Shown here: positions 34,232 through 44,800 of the stretch, piece after piece
Layout of the letters: every line of letters begins with the position of its first letter
Numbering within the stretch: position 1 is the stretch's first letter
Source: Hexactinellida sp. DTS-2022
Taxonomy: Eukaryota; Porifera; Hexactinellida
Length of the DNA: 64,000 nucleotides
Direction: 5' to 3'
Assembly (NCBI GenBank): GCA_028753945.1
Contig: JAPNXP010000001.1
Span: forward strand, 10,282,501-10,346,500
Program-made: the position numbers and the translations under genes
The notes under the pieces: model-generated
Database searches by the model: none
What the model saw: the letters and a program-made list of their open reading frames with translations, nothing else
What the model was told of the DNA's origin: nothing

Positions 34232-36642
34232 TCAGGTGCTGTGTAGCTCGAGCTGAACACGCAGTTTAACACAGTTATCTAGTTCTATGTTCATATCCGT
34301 CAGTGCTTCCTTGTTCTGCAGTTGTAACTCTTTCTCCACTTTAATCAGTTTCTCTAGAGACTCGGCTAGCTCCTGTTCGGACTGGTCCCAGTCCTCGCAC
34401 TGCCCCCCCTCCCCCCGCGTCTCAAACTCCCTTCTAGTCTCCTCTAACAACTTGTTTTCTTCCTCGATGCTTTTGTGGAACTGCTCATTCAGTTTCTGTA
34501 GAATCTCGTATTCCAGTTGCATCTCCCTCTCCTTCAGTCTCAGCTGCAGCAGTTCCTTCTCCTCCCTCAGCTCGCTGGTCTGCAGCTGCTCCAGCTGTTG
34601 TCTCAGTCCCTGCACGCGTGTCTGCAGTCTCTCCAGCAGCCGCGCGCACTCCTCCGAGCTGTGCGCCCCTGCGCCTGAGGACTCCTCGGCCAGAGACACC
34701 CTGTTAACGGACTCCCGCAGACGGGACAGCTGGTTCATCTCTGAGAGCACCTCGGCTTCCGACAGCAGGGAGAAGGGGGTTCCTAAGAACTCTATACGAG
34801 ATGCATAAATAGCAGCCATGGTATTACATTGAGAACTCAGCTAGACTGATATGTCCATATGTGGTGTTAAAGTCAGTTTAATCTACATATTATGCACACG
34901 GTTTTACAAAAACATGTTAGTTATATGGCTGATTGAGCGGCTCCATAAGTTTCCTATGCTTTGGGATAATGTATTATATAAACCACTCGTGAACATACAC
35001 TTACGTAGCTCATTCTTAAACTCCACCAGAGTTGGCCTCTTGTACGGGAATATCTCTACACTGGGAGCCAGGCTGTGCAGGTTATCGTAGAGAGCTACCA
35101 GGAGGTTGATAGAAATGCGGAGAGTGGGGGAGAACACTATAATGATGTTGTGAAGACTCATCTTATTCTCTTTCTCGTGGCTTATCACGTTATTGAGATG
35201 CAGTAGGAGCCAGGACAGCATCAGGGTATTAGGAACAGGAATGTGAGAGAAGTGTTTCTTAAAGGCCTTCAGTCGCTGCTGCGGGTCTTGCATTACCAGC
35301 GCGTCTTCCAGTTTGTACATAACCAGCTGTGGAATGAGGCACTGAGGGAGCTCTCGGATGTACGCTTTGAGAAGCGAAGCGATTATCTCGGGCGTAACAG
35401 CTGCGAAATCAACATACTCCCCTACACAATACAGTATTACTAAGATAGCTTGTAAGTAAGATAAGATGACCATTGTCCAATTTTTAGCCTGGACAGTCCA
35501 GGTTTTTTACAATTATTGTGCGATGTCCAGTAATTTCCTAAATTGTCCAGGTTTTTTTAGCAGTTATTTTTAATTATCATCCAATTGTCTACGATTCGCT
35601 CAGATTAAACCATAGATGCATTATACGATCATACGTTATACGTTCGGGGAGCGTATAATGGATCATATATACGTATAATGGATCATATATACGTTCGAGC
35701 GTATAATCAACGTATAACAAATGGCCAACGTATGATACCATCATACGATGAAACTGAATTTAGTCAATTTAGTAAAAACTAAAACGTGACTATTAGTGAT
35801 GCTAAGGAAGACAGGTTTCTTCGATACATAACGTATGGTAACGTATAATGAACGTATAATGAACGTATGATGAACGTATGATAACGTATGGTAACGTATA
35901 ATGAACGTATAATGAACGTATAATGAACGTATGATAACGTATGGTAAAGTATAATGAACGTATAATGAACGTATGATAACGTATGATGAACGTATGATAA
36001 CGTATGGTAACGTATAATGAACGTATAATGAACGTATGATGAACGTATAATGAAAATCGTATAAAATCATTATACGTTATACGTCGTATGATGATTATAC
36101 GTTTTGACCATATGATCCTCTAACGTATGATGGCATTATACGTTCACCTAACGTATAATGGCACCATATATACGTTATACGTTACGTATAATGCATCTAT
36201 GGATTAAACTAATAGTGTCCAGTTTTTTATAACCTGCGTCCAGGATTGTCCAGGTTTTGGCCCAAAATCCTCTGGTCACCCTAAATTATGCTATAACATT
36301 ACCTCTTTCGTACTGCTGTTTGACTGCCTCTATGCTCTTGACAGGCCCCCCCACTCGATACAGACCCTCCGTCTCCAGCCCATACGCCTCTATGTAGTCT
36401 ATGCACTCCCTGAAGACTGTGGGGATCAGAATATCGTCCTGAATAACGCTACGGTCGATAGCGTCTAGCAGAGACACGCCAAACACTTTGGTTTCCAAAC
36501 TACTGATGATGGATGGGTGAGTCGGCTCGGGAGCATCCTTCTTCAGTTTGTTGGTCTTCTTGAGGATCTTACTGCGGAACGATTCCTTGTTCCTGGCGTG
36601 CTTGCTCTTAGGGGATGGTTTGACCGGATTAGATTCAGACAT
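34232..36642 (-). CDS. RALBP1: RALBP1-type RhoGAP (three exons)
   Basis: Exons 36642-36303, 35421-35005 and 34791-34232 join in phase (340+417+560 = 439 codons) with donors G|GTAATG and C|GTAAGT and acceptors TGTAG and TATAG; 438 residues. RhoGAP domain from about residue 53: VFGVSLLDAI, FRECIDYIEAYGLETEGLYR with the arginine finger at R96, ASLLKAYIRELP, and IIIVFSPTLRIS. The third exon is a Glu/Gln/Leu coiled coil whose end (LQNKEALTDMN ... LRVQLEL) matches the C-terminus of human RALBP1, which binds Ral. RALBP1 turns off Rac/Cdc42 and links Ral to endocytosis. The long basic/acidic N-terminus of the human protein is much shorter here. Intron 1 holds nested MITEs. Confidence 0.9.
35463..36282. 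mobile_element. MITE with 'TTAGGGTGACCA' end, hosting another element
   Basis: The right side (GGTCACCCTAA, GTCCAGGTTTTGG) and left side (AGATGACCATTGTCC, AGTCCAGGTTTTTT) carry the same words in inverted sense. The CATAG element at 35611-36201 lies inside. Exact left end uncertain. Confidence 0.5.
35611..36201. mobile_element. CATAG-ended element with internal minisatellite, copy 1 (591 bp)
   Basis: Ends CATAGATGCATTATACG and CGTATAATGCATCTATG are inverted copies. Perfect 8-bp duplication GATTAAAC (35603-35610 and 36202-36209). Core is a tandem array of AACGTATAATG / AACGTATGAT words. Located in intron 1 of the RALBP1 gene. Confidence 0.9.
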
Positions 36643-36644
36643 TA

Positions 36645-37788
36645 TAGCTATCTCAGTATAACTCGCTAAGGGGGAATATATATCTATACGTTTCAATGTA
36701 GGATATTTGTAAACGGTAAGTATTGTACAGTAGAGTTCGTATACAGTTGAAAATTGAAATCGGTTCTTTTTGTCTATCTGACGATAAACAAAAAATCCGA
36801 ATATTTTATAATGGAATTGTATTGACTACTAAAACAATTTATAAAATGATTGAATACAAAAATCCAGATTTCGACGTTAGCAAGTCGCATTTTCCAAAAG
36901 TTTGCTTGCTAATAAGCGAACTTATATTAGAGAGCCATTGGTATTTACTATGGGCGAATACAACACGGTTTATAGAAAAACCCACAAATAATTCAGATAT
37001 TCGATTTGAGTATTAAAGATATTCCCTTATTAGGCCTGCATTGTCTCAGCTTACAAGGGAGAATTCGCAGAGACTCTCTATCCACAAACAGCGCAATAAA
37101 CTTGCCACTATAGCATGTTTGTGTGCAGTCAGTGGAAGAAATGGAACCCACATAATCTATCGCTTTCTAACTATAGTTGAAACCGATTTTTTCCAACTAA
37201 ATATTTATTCTAAATCTGTAAGAAACTCCAATTTTTTTTAACAATCGGTTTATTATAACTATCGGATTTTTCTTACTTTATTTCCATGCAAAGAATTGGC
37301 TAGAAAAATGTATTTGATTGTATTTGATATGGAATGCTTACAGGATAATTTGCCTCAATACAATTATATATTTGCCAATTTATCTAAAGCAGAAAAGGGC
37401 TATTAGATCCAATATCTACAGGGTATTCAAATTAATTAATTATCAAATTAAATACCATATAATTTACGTGGAATCATCTGAATAGGATGAGAATATCTTA
37501 GGTAAATATTGTATACTACGTTCCAAGGAAGAAGTGAACACATTTGTGGATATATCAAAGGAGCATGCGTACAATTGCAGAAGTCAACTATGAGGTTTAG
37601 AGAAGAAAAAGAAACTTTAAAACTATACACACGCATCGAAGCTTTTGTTTAAATGTGGGCAACCCATTCCTAGGTTAGATTTAGGTACGAATAGTTAGCC
37701 TGAAAATAATATATATTTAGGTGGGAACACAAGTCCGAGTAGTATAACCCTGAGTTGATAAACTTGTTATAAATACACGAATTGAATT
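36645..37788. other. Gap between RALBP1 and zinc-finger gene
   Basis: Contains a possible old pogo-like element (36740 CAGTTGAAAATTGAAATCGG and inverse words near 37166-37190). The open frames at 36723-37016 and 37041-37241 lie inside it and match no family I know. Confidence 0.4.
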
Positions 37789-38370
37789 ATGGCCGACAGA
37801 AGCAGACGGCATGAACCCCCCAAGTCGGAGAGTTCTAAGGAGCGAAGAAAAAGCTTCGCTACTATGAAAGACACGCAGAGTCCTCGCAACTATCCAATTA
37901 GCAATGTCGCTAAGTCAATTGTGGTATGCTCGTACAGCGATATGGGCTGTGAGTTCTATACAAACAAGGACAATTTGGAGGAGCTCATTAATCACACGCG
38001 TGGTAAAGTAGAGTTTCATTTGGAACTAGCAAATGAAGCGTACAAGAAGATAAAGTCTGAGAATGAAGAAACAAAGAGGAAATATGAGAAGCTCAAGAGC
38101 GAGTGGAATGCGTACCACATGAACTTAGATCAACCGCAGACTAGGAGGAAAACGAGCAGTGAAAATAAGCTGTCCCCTGGCCCTGTTCACGCCAATATAA
38201 GGATTTCACTCTCTCCAATTCCTCATTCTTCGGAAAAGGGGCCATCTGGGGGGATAATTAGTCCGTCGAGAGAAGAGACCAACAGAAAATCAACAGAAAT
38301 TATTTCTAACGTGCCAATTAGCGAATTCGTACAATGTGGTAACAAAGAGGGAGAAGAAAATGCGAAATAA
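37789..38370 (+). CDS. TRAF-like zinc-finger protein, 193 aa
   Basis: Single exon from ATG 37789 (TTATGG), with a TATAAATA word about 20 bases upstream. Basic Ser/Lys/Arg N-terminus, then at about residues 47-75 the module CSYSDMGCEFY (C-x6-C) ... INHTRGKVEFHL, the same C-C-H-H arrangement as the protein at 27190-27441 (GCEF and a following LE-L--H are shared). Next is a Lys/Glu helix (EAYKKIKSENEETKRKYEKL), then a low-complexity Ser/Pro tail. This looks like a TRAF-type finger plus the start of a coiled coil without RING or MATH. Function inferred only as protein-binding. Confidence 0.75.
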   Translation: MADRSRRHEPPKSESSKERRKSFATMKDTQSPRNYPISNVAKSIVVCSYSDMGCEFYTNKDNLEELINHTRGKVEFHLELANEAYKKIKSENEETKRKYEKLKSEWNAYHMNLDQPQTRRKTSSENKLSPGPVHANIRISLSPIPHSSEKGPSGGIISPSREETNRKSTEIISNVPISEFVQCGNKEGEENAK

Positions 38371-38688
38371 TTGCAATTAAATTACATTGTTCCTTCATAA
38401 ATAAACTCAATTTCAAATTGACACAGTATTTGCTCAATAGTATAATAATGCCCTACTCTTCTAATCCAGTAAAAAATGTCTGTAATAATTTTATTTGTCA
38501 ATTAACAAATTATTAATTCTCTTATTTGGGTGGGAAAATTTTACGTTAGATTATTGGTTAACTTTTGATAGAAATTAATAGGAGTTAAAGAGTTGCCAAC
38601 CTCAGGGAATTTGTAAAATCAGGAATTACAATTGTCCAGTTCACAGAGGGTCTACAAAACATCCCTCCGCTTATTTTGATGTAATATT

Positions 38689-39239
38689 CATAGATGCATT
38701 ATACGATCATACGTTATACGTTCGGGGAGCGTATAATGGATCATATATACGTATAATGGATCATATATACGTTCGAGCGTATAATCAACGTATAACAAAT
38801 GGCCAACGTATCATACGATGAAACTGAATTTAGTCAATTTAGTAAAAACTAAAACGTGACTATTAGTGATGCTAAGGAAGACAGGTTTCTTCGATACATA
38901 ACGTATGGTAACGTATAATGAACGTATAATGAACGTATGATAACGTATGGTAACGTATGGTAACGTATAATGAACGTATAATGAACGTATGATAACGTAT
39001 GATGAACGTATGATAACGTATAATGAACGTATGATAACGTATAATGAACGTATGATGAACGTATAATGAACGTATGATGAACGTATAATGAAAATCGTAT
39101 AAAATCATTATACGTTATACGTCGTATGATGATTATACGTTTTGACCATATGATCCTCTAACGTATGATGGCATTATACGTTCACCTAACGTATAATGGC
39201 ACCATATATACGTTATACGTTACGTATAATGCATCTATG
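38689..39239. mobile_element. CATAG-ended element with internal minisatellite, copy 2 (551 bp)
   Basis: Same ends and order as 35611-36201. Perfect 8-bp duplication GTAATATT (38681-38688 and 39240-39247). The flanks of the array are nearly identical to copy 1 while the array itself differs by about 40 bp. Confidence 0.92.
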
Positions 39240-40609
39240 GTAATATTGTCACTCTTGATAAAGGTTGAACGGTGTAATACGATAAAAAATAGTTGTAAGC
39301 TAAAAGAACATATGTTCCTTAATATATTTACGGTGGTATACTTAGTTTGGTTAAAAGAATATTCCAAGATATTAGATCCATAATATTAGAGCTATCCGTC
39401 AAGTGTATATTTAATTAAAAGTTATTTCTATTTATAAATAAATTTCCTATGTAAGAAGTATCAGATAATCTCTCAAGAGTACAAACCAGTTCACAACGAA
39501 GAGAATGGAGAATTAATAAAAAAATTAGCAATTATATTAACTATATTAGGAGTCCGGTAAATGAACGGTTACAGGCATCTTAAGAAGGCGTTTGTGAATT
39601 TTCTTTCGCTCCTGGAACCCTTTATATGTTTGAATGGAAAATAATAGATTAAGACACGTACATGAAGAACAAAATAATATAAATATGAACTCAGTTATAT
39701 TTGTACCATGTATTTAGGGAAGAATAGCAATGTCAAACGTTAATAAATATGACAATGTGAGTATATGTAGGGTTTGCATCAGCAGTTGATTAACGAATAA
39801 TCTGAGATCAAACAAGTGTGGATACAAGAGAAGACATGCCTCTTAGAGTCCAACTCACAAACCAAGACACATTATTATGAGAACATACTTCGAATGTGTG
39901 TAATAAATTATAGTGTTCCTCTGACGAGGTCTGTATTTAGACATGATGCCGGATGCAAATTGGGAGTTCGTTTATAGGATTTAAACCTAGTATAAAAGCC
40001 AGCAATCCTGATAACGTGCTACCCAGGCCATCCTAGATTTTAACAAAGGTAATATTGTATTTTATCATGTGTAAACTGGAAAATCATGCGTAATTCATAT
40101 ATAATTATTCTATTATCTTATAAGGTGTTAGTATGGAGTTATAAAGATTTATAACTACGTACTGTATTTACACAATACTATCTCTATAATATTAGATAAG
40201 GGAATCTTGTTTAAGGACTGATTTATGACCAGGATTAACAGGCATTTCTGGCTGTAAATAATTCACAGTAAATGTTGTTCCAAAGTGTTGTTAGTTAGAG
40301 AAAAAGTATAACTAGGATATTTCCAAGGAGAAAGTGTAGTTATTAGTTAAAAGACAGCAAATTTGTCAATAGCCAAATTGTGAATTGTATATGATAGCTT
40401 ATTCTGTAGATATTAAAACAGCAGTTACTAAACCTTGGATACGACTTATTTAAACTAATCATTAGTCTATGCTTGCTTAAGGGAACATTAAATAATAATA
40501 TGATAAACCATATGATGGATAACCGACTTTACTTAACTAGTATTTATATATCCAAAATGTTCCCTTTTAAGTTATAAATTGACAATAGAACAGTTGAATT
40601 AAATACAAA
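39240..40609. other. Intergenic, no gene seen
   Basis: AT-rich, no repeat family recognised, no coding frame. Confidence 0.5.
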
Positions 40610-41626
40610 CTAAAAGAGTTTTCCTTGAAGCGAAGAGAGAGTGATAAATATAGCTTCTTCAGTTCGAATAGTTTTACAGCCTTGTCGGGGACAACAGTTC
40701 AAGTAGAAGTCAAATAACAGTTTTACATTTTCAACTGCAAGATCACTGTCCCCCTCCAGACAAGCTTCCAAGCCAGCTAGACCCCCGAATACAATCAAAC
40801 AGTGTTTGAATATATCAGGAATAACCACAGACCCGATATCTTCGCCCTTGTCACTAGTGCCGATAACAAGGTCGTACTGCTGGCTGTACGAGGACTCAGA
40901 GAATACAGAGCTGAATGAGTGTGCGAGTCTCACTGTATATCCCCAGTATAGTCCCCGGTCACAGGGCTCCCGGGGAGAGACTACACTGCCCCTGTAGTGT
41001 TTGTGCTCATCTGGCCTATCGGCTATCTCCTGCAGTTTAACTGTTACGCGCACACCTGGCTCTAGACACAGGTCGACACGAGCGTCCTTAGTTAGGCCTA
41101 CATTAACGTAGGATCCTGTTTTCTTCCTCTTAGAGGGACGGTCTAACACGACCCCCTCCCGATACTCACTCCACTCGTCCTGCTTCATGTGGTGCGGGCA
41201 GTTGAGCGGGTGCAGCAGACCCACGTGCTGCAAGTCTGCGTGTTTAGGGAACAGCAGCTTCCTCAGGTACTGAGGCGTCTCCAGGTATTGCAGTACACTG
41301 ACAAACATTGAGTTAATGTTACGGCCTGAGTTAGACGGACTGCTGGCATTGTCATTAAATATTATCAATTCGCTAATGCTAAAGATAGCCGCAGCTCTGG
41401 CCACCTGTCCTACCACATATGTTCTAAGCTCATCGCTAGGCACGCTAGCTATGATGGAGCCAGGCAGAGCTATGCTGACTGTAGGCTTGTGGGGTTTGGG
41501 AACAACGGGTAGCTTGTTGCATTCCTGCTCCTTGTCTCGAGCCTCAATCCTATCTAACTCCCCGATTATCAGCTGTGACTCGGTTAGCCTTCTCTTCTTG
41601 CCTTTCTTTCTCCTCTCTATTTCCAT
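40610..41626 (-). CDS. SPOUT1: SPOUT1 (CENP-32/C9orf114) methyltransferase homologue
   Basis: Intronless, 338 residues from ATG 41626. SPOUT1 is a SPOUT-fold RNA methyltransferase linked to the spindle and kinetochore in human cells. Strong landmarks: VSIALPGSII, ELRTYVVGQVARAAAIF, QYLRKLLFPKHADLQHVGLL, PHHMKQDEWSEYREGVVLDR, DRGLYWGYTVRLA, and CPRQGCKTIRTEEAIFITL at the C-terminus, all colinear with the human protein. A Lys/Arg-rich N-terminus (KKGKKRR) suits nuclear targeting. An internal OB-like insertion (VNVGLTKDARVDLCLEPGVR) is present as in the family. Length is close to human (376), with a shorter N-terminus. It lies 258 bp downstream of the glypican stop, same strand. Confidence 0.95.
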   Translation of the reverse strand: MEIERRKKGKKRRLTESQLIIGELDRIEARDKEQECNKLPVVPKPHKPTVSIALPGSIIASVPSDELRTYVVGQVARAAAIFSISELIIFNDNASSPSNSGRNINSMFVSVLQYLETPQYLRKLLFPKHADLQHVGLLHPLNCPHHMKQDEWSEYREGVVLDRPSKRKKTGSYVNVGLTKDARVDLCLEPGVRVTVKLQEIADRPDEHKHYRGSVVSPREPCDRGLYWGYTVRLAHSFSSVFSESSYSQQYDLVIGTSDKGEDIGSVVIPDIFKHCLIVFGGLAGLEACLEGDSDLAVENVKLLFDFYLNCCPRQGCKTIRTEEAIFITLSSLQGKLF

Positions 41627-41884
41627 GCTATAAGAGGTTCAAGTCGCTATTAGTTAATAGTTAATACTACACACCATAAGAACGTGTATTTCATGAAGGT
41701 TCCCTTATTAACAGGAGAGTCGAAGTTACTAGTATTATTAAGACTCGATAATTAGTTTAATTAATCATAACAATCAAAATATACAAATAGTATTACCACA
41801 CTAAATCAACATACTAAATGGAATAAATATTGTGATTATCTGTGGAATCTCACTAATTAGGTAGTTACATACACTAACGCAGTA

Positions 41885-44800
41885 CTATACCAGCATGAAT
41901 AGTACAGTTAGGAGAGCACTGCAGATAACGAATAGGAAACTGGTGAGGGTACGCCCGGCAGCAGACTCCCCCTGTAGTTCGCTGAAGGTAGCGGATAACT
42001 CCGAATCATCTGCAACTGTCTGTGCAGGATCAGTGAACCTTGATTTCACCACTGTATCGAACGCACGGACTTTATCCCGATCATTCGATGTGAGAGATTC
42101 GAATGTAGGGTTATCCTCAAGTCCTCGAGGAGACGCATCTCCTGGATATCTCTGAAAACAGTCTGATGATTGCGAAATTAAGGTTGTTGTTAACCTGTTA
42201 TCATCTCCCGCGGACTGAGACCCGCCATCACTGGACGAAGCGCGACACACGCACTGGTTTACTAAATAGCATCAATCTCAACAGAATATATAGTTAGTAC
42301 AATATAATTAAAATGATACTTACTTCGATTAAAGATCAAATTGAAGTTAGCATAATCTCTAAACCTTTCAAAAAGGTCGTGAACGAATTTCTCAAATTTT
42401 CTCTCAGCATCAGTTCTTTCAAAGTCTTCAGAATCGCTGTCAGAATCGCTTCCAGTGTTGTCAATATCACGAGTACCACGAGAACTACCAGAACCAGTAG
42501 TATCGCCAGTATTCGTAGAATCATCCTCGCGATCACTATCACTGTCTGTGTCTACAATGACCCTCTCTAGAGAACGAAGTACAGTTGAAGCAGCTAGCAG
42601 CTTAATCGGGACACATTGATGGGAAACGGATATTTTGCATTACGTATAAATCACCGATTAATCGGAAGATAATAATTATATATAATCTCAATTAACAATG
42701 GAAAACTTTCGAATCGTGAATTTTGGTGAATTTTGCATCGGTTTTTTCGGTTTTTTTCGTGAATTTTGCATCGGTTCCTATAATTCAATTGATCATACCG
42801 ATGTATACTTCGGTCATAATTTATAGTAATCCCATACATCAACCAACCCCCCCCCCCCCCCCCCTCCAAACAAAAATTGTCATCTACTCCCTTGTAGCTC
42901 CATGACATTACTATAAACAATATAGAAACACGTTTTTCGAAGGCGATGAAACAGAATCTCATGTTGTGTACAATTCATAATTCTGTTAATCGGGACAAAA
43001 CGCTGACCCTTGCCCTCCCGATTAAGCGACTTCCACCGTATTATAAAGATATTAGTGGAAAATACAATGTTTTATATAATAAAAATATATTCTGAGAGAA
43101 TGTCAATGCTCAATATAGACACACAAATTAAAAAGCAATTTGTATTAAGCAAGGTATGTACTATATATAAAGCCTTTAGTGTTAAGGATAAATTTTAATC
43201 GATTTTTTTCGAAAAATTAGAACTGTCCACTACTTAGTAGTGGTACATTAAAAAAAATTAGAATATTCTATAAAAAATGTCAAATAGTTAAATACAGTCA
43301 ACTCTCGTTATAACGAAGTGCTTGGGACCTGTAAATCCCTTCGTTATACCCGGATATTCCTTATAAACAGATAATAATAAATACATTTAGTGCTCTGGGG
43401 GAAAATCTCCATTTCGTTATAAGCGGGTATTTCGTTTTATCCGACTTCGATATAACGGGAGTTCACTCTATAAGAATATATTTTCTCTTCCCGAGGTGCT
43501 CTTTTTATATAGAATATTCACTGTATATTAGTTTTGTTGCACATTTTCACATTTTCTATCAAATTTGTATGAAAGGAACAAACGAATGAATAGTTAAGAA
43601 CGAAATAGAATCTACCGAAATGATAGCATATGGATTGAAGGATACTCACCTCCTTTGATTCTATTACAATAAGTTACAGAATCATCACTGCCTACTTCAG
43701 TGCTGTTCTTACAAACGAATGTCCCATCCTCGATGTCTTTAGTCTTGGTAATGAAACACTACAGAATATATTGATTATAACTTATAAGTGCTTATAAGAA
43801 TAGTTTAGTAACTTTAGTTAGCATGCAGGATATCTGGCATAATATTGAAAGTCCTGCTGTATCTACTACGTATAATAATAAAACTGTACGCGTGTTTGTT
43901 TGTGAGTTTGTTTGTTTGTTTGTTTGTTTGTTTGTTTGTTTGTTTGTTTGTTTATTTGTTTGTTTGTTTGACGGATTGTATTGAATGATAGGGGAAAAGT
44001 AAAAGGGATGTATAATTGAGATAGAGATGTACTTCCAAATGTTATCATCTGTAAACAAGTATATACTGATTTCGAATTTCACATTTATTTAATATGAATA
44101 TTTACTGTTGTTGTTTACAATAAAGGTAAACAAACCCATTAAAATTAACGATGAACTTATGACTAACTTCCAAATGTTGGGTAAGGTACCTAGGTAACAA
44201 GTATGTTGATTACGAATTCAATTTTTTCAAATTTCAATGTAAATATTTATTGTCTATTGAATAAAGCGAGACCGAAGGGCTCGTAGTATATAATCCCCTA
44301 CTATAGTGGTAACAAAATACATGCTAACTCACATCAGTATCCATTAAGTTCCGATCACCGATGAATTCAGACAGAGCTATCCGGGAAGTGCTAGCGAACT
44401 TCCTGAGAGCTTTGTTGAGCTCCCCGGTTATCTCCTGGATGTTGTGGAGGTCAAACGGTCTTACTGCGTCTGAGTTGTTACCAACAATAGTACTCAAGGA
44501 TAATTTGGCGAATCTAACAGCAACAGCAGTATTAAATAACTATCCCATATCCAGTGGCGGTCCCAGCCAAGTTGTCAGTATAATTGCACCGGACATGCCC
44601 AGGATTTATACTAAAATCCCCTCCCTTGCCCCGGGCTGGCCAGATCCTGCGACCACCCCTGCCCATATCTATAGTATACAGTGCAACCTCGATATCCGAA
44701 CTTCAAATAACCGAACTCTTCGGTCATCCGAACACACCGCTGGTACCAATGTTCAGCCTTAAATTATCCTAATATGTTTACTGGTCCCAAGAGTTCGGAT

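Noticed and set aside
34287-34808. Plus-strand 173-codon Ser/Cys-rich frame
   Set aside because: Antisense shadow of the RALBP1 coiled-coil exon (Glu/Gln codons read as Ser/Cys).
35741-36070. Minus-strand frame of repeated 'IIRSLYVHYT'
   Set aside because: Translation of the AACGTATAATG minisatellite inside a transposable element.
42336-42542. Minus-strand hydrophobic frame (ILVLVVLVVLVILTTL)
   Set aside because: It overlaps glypican exon 7 in another frame; the Ser/Asp-rich frame joins the other exons in phase.
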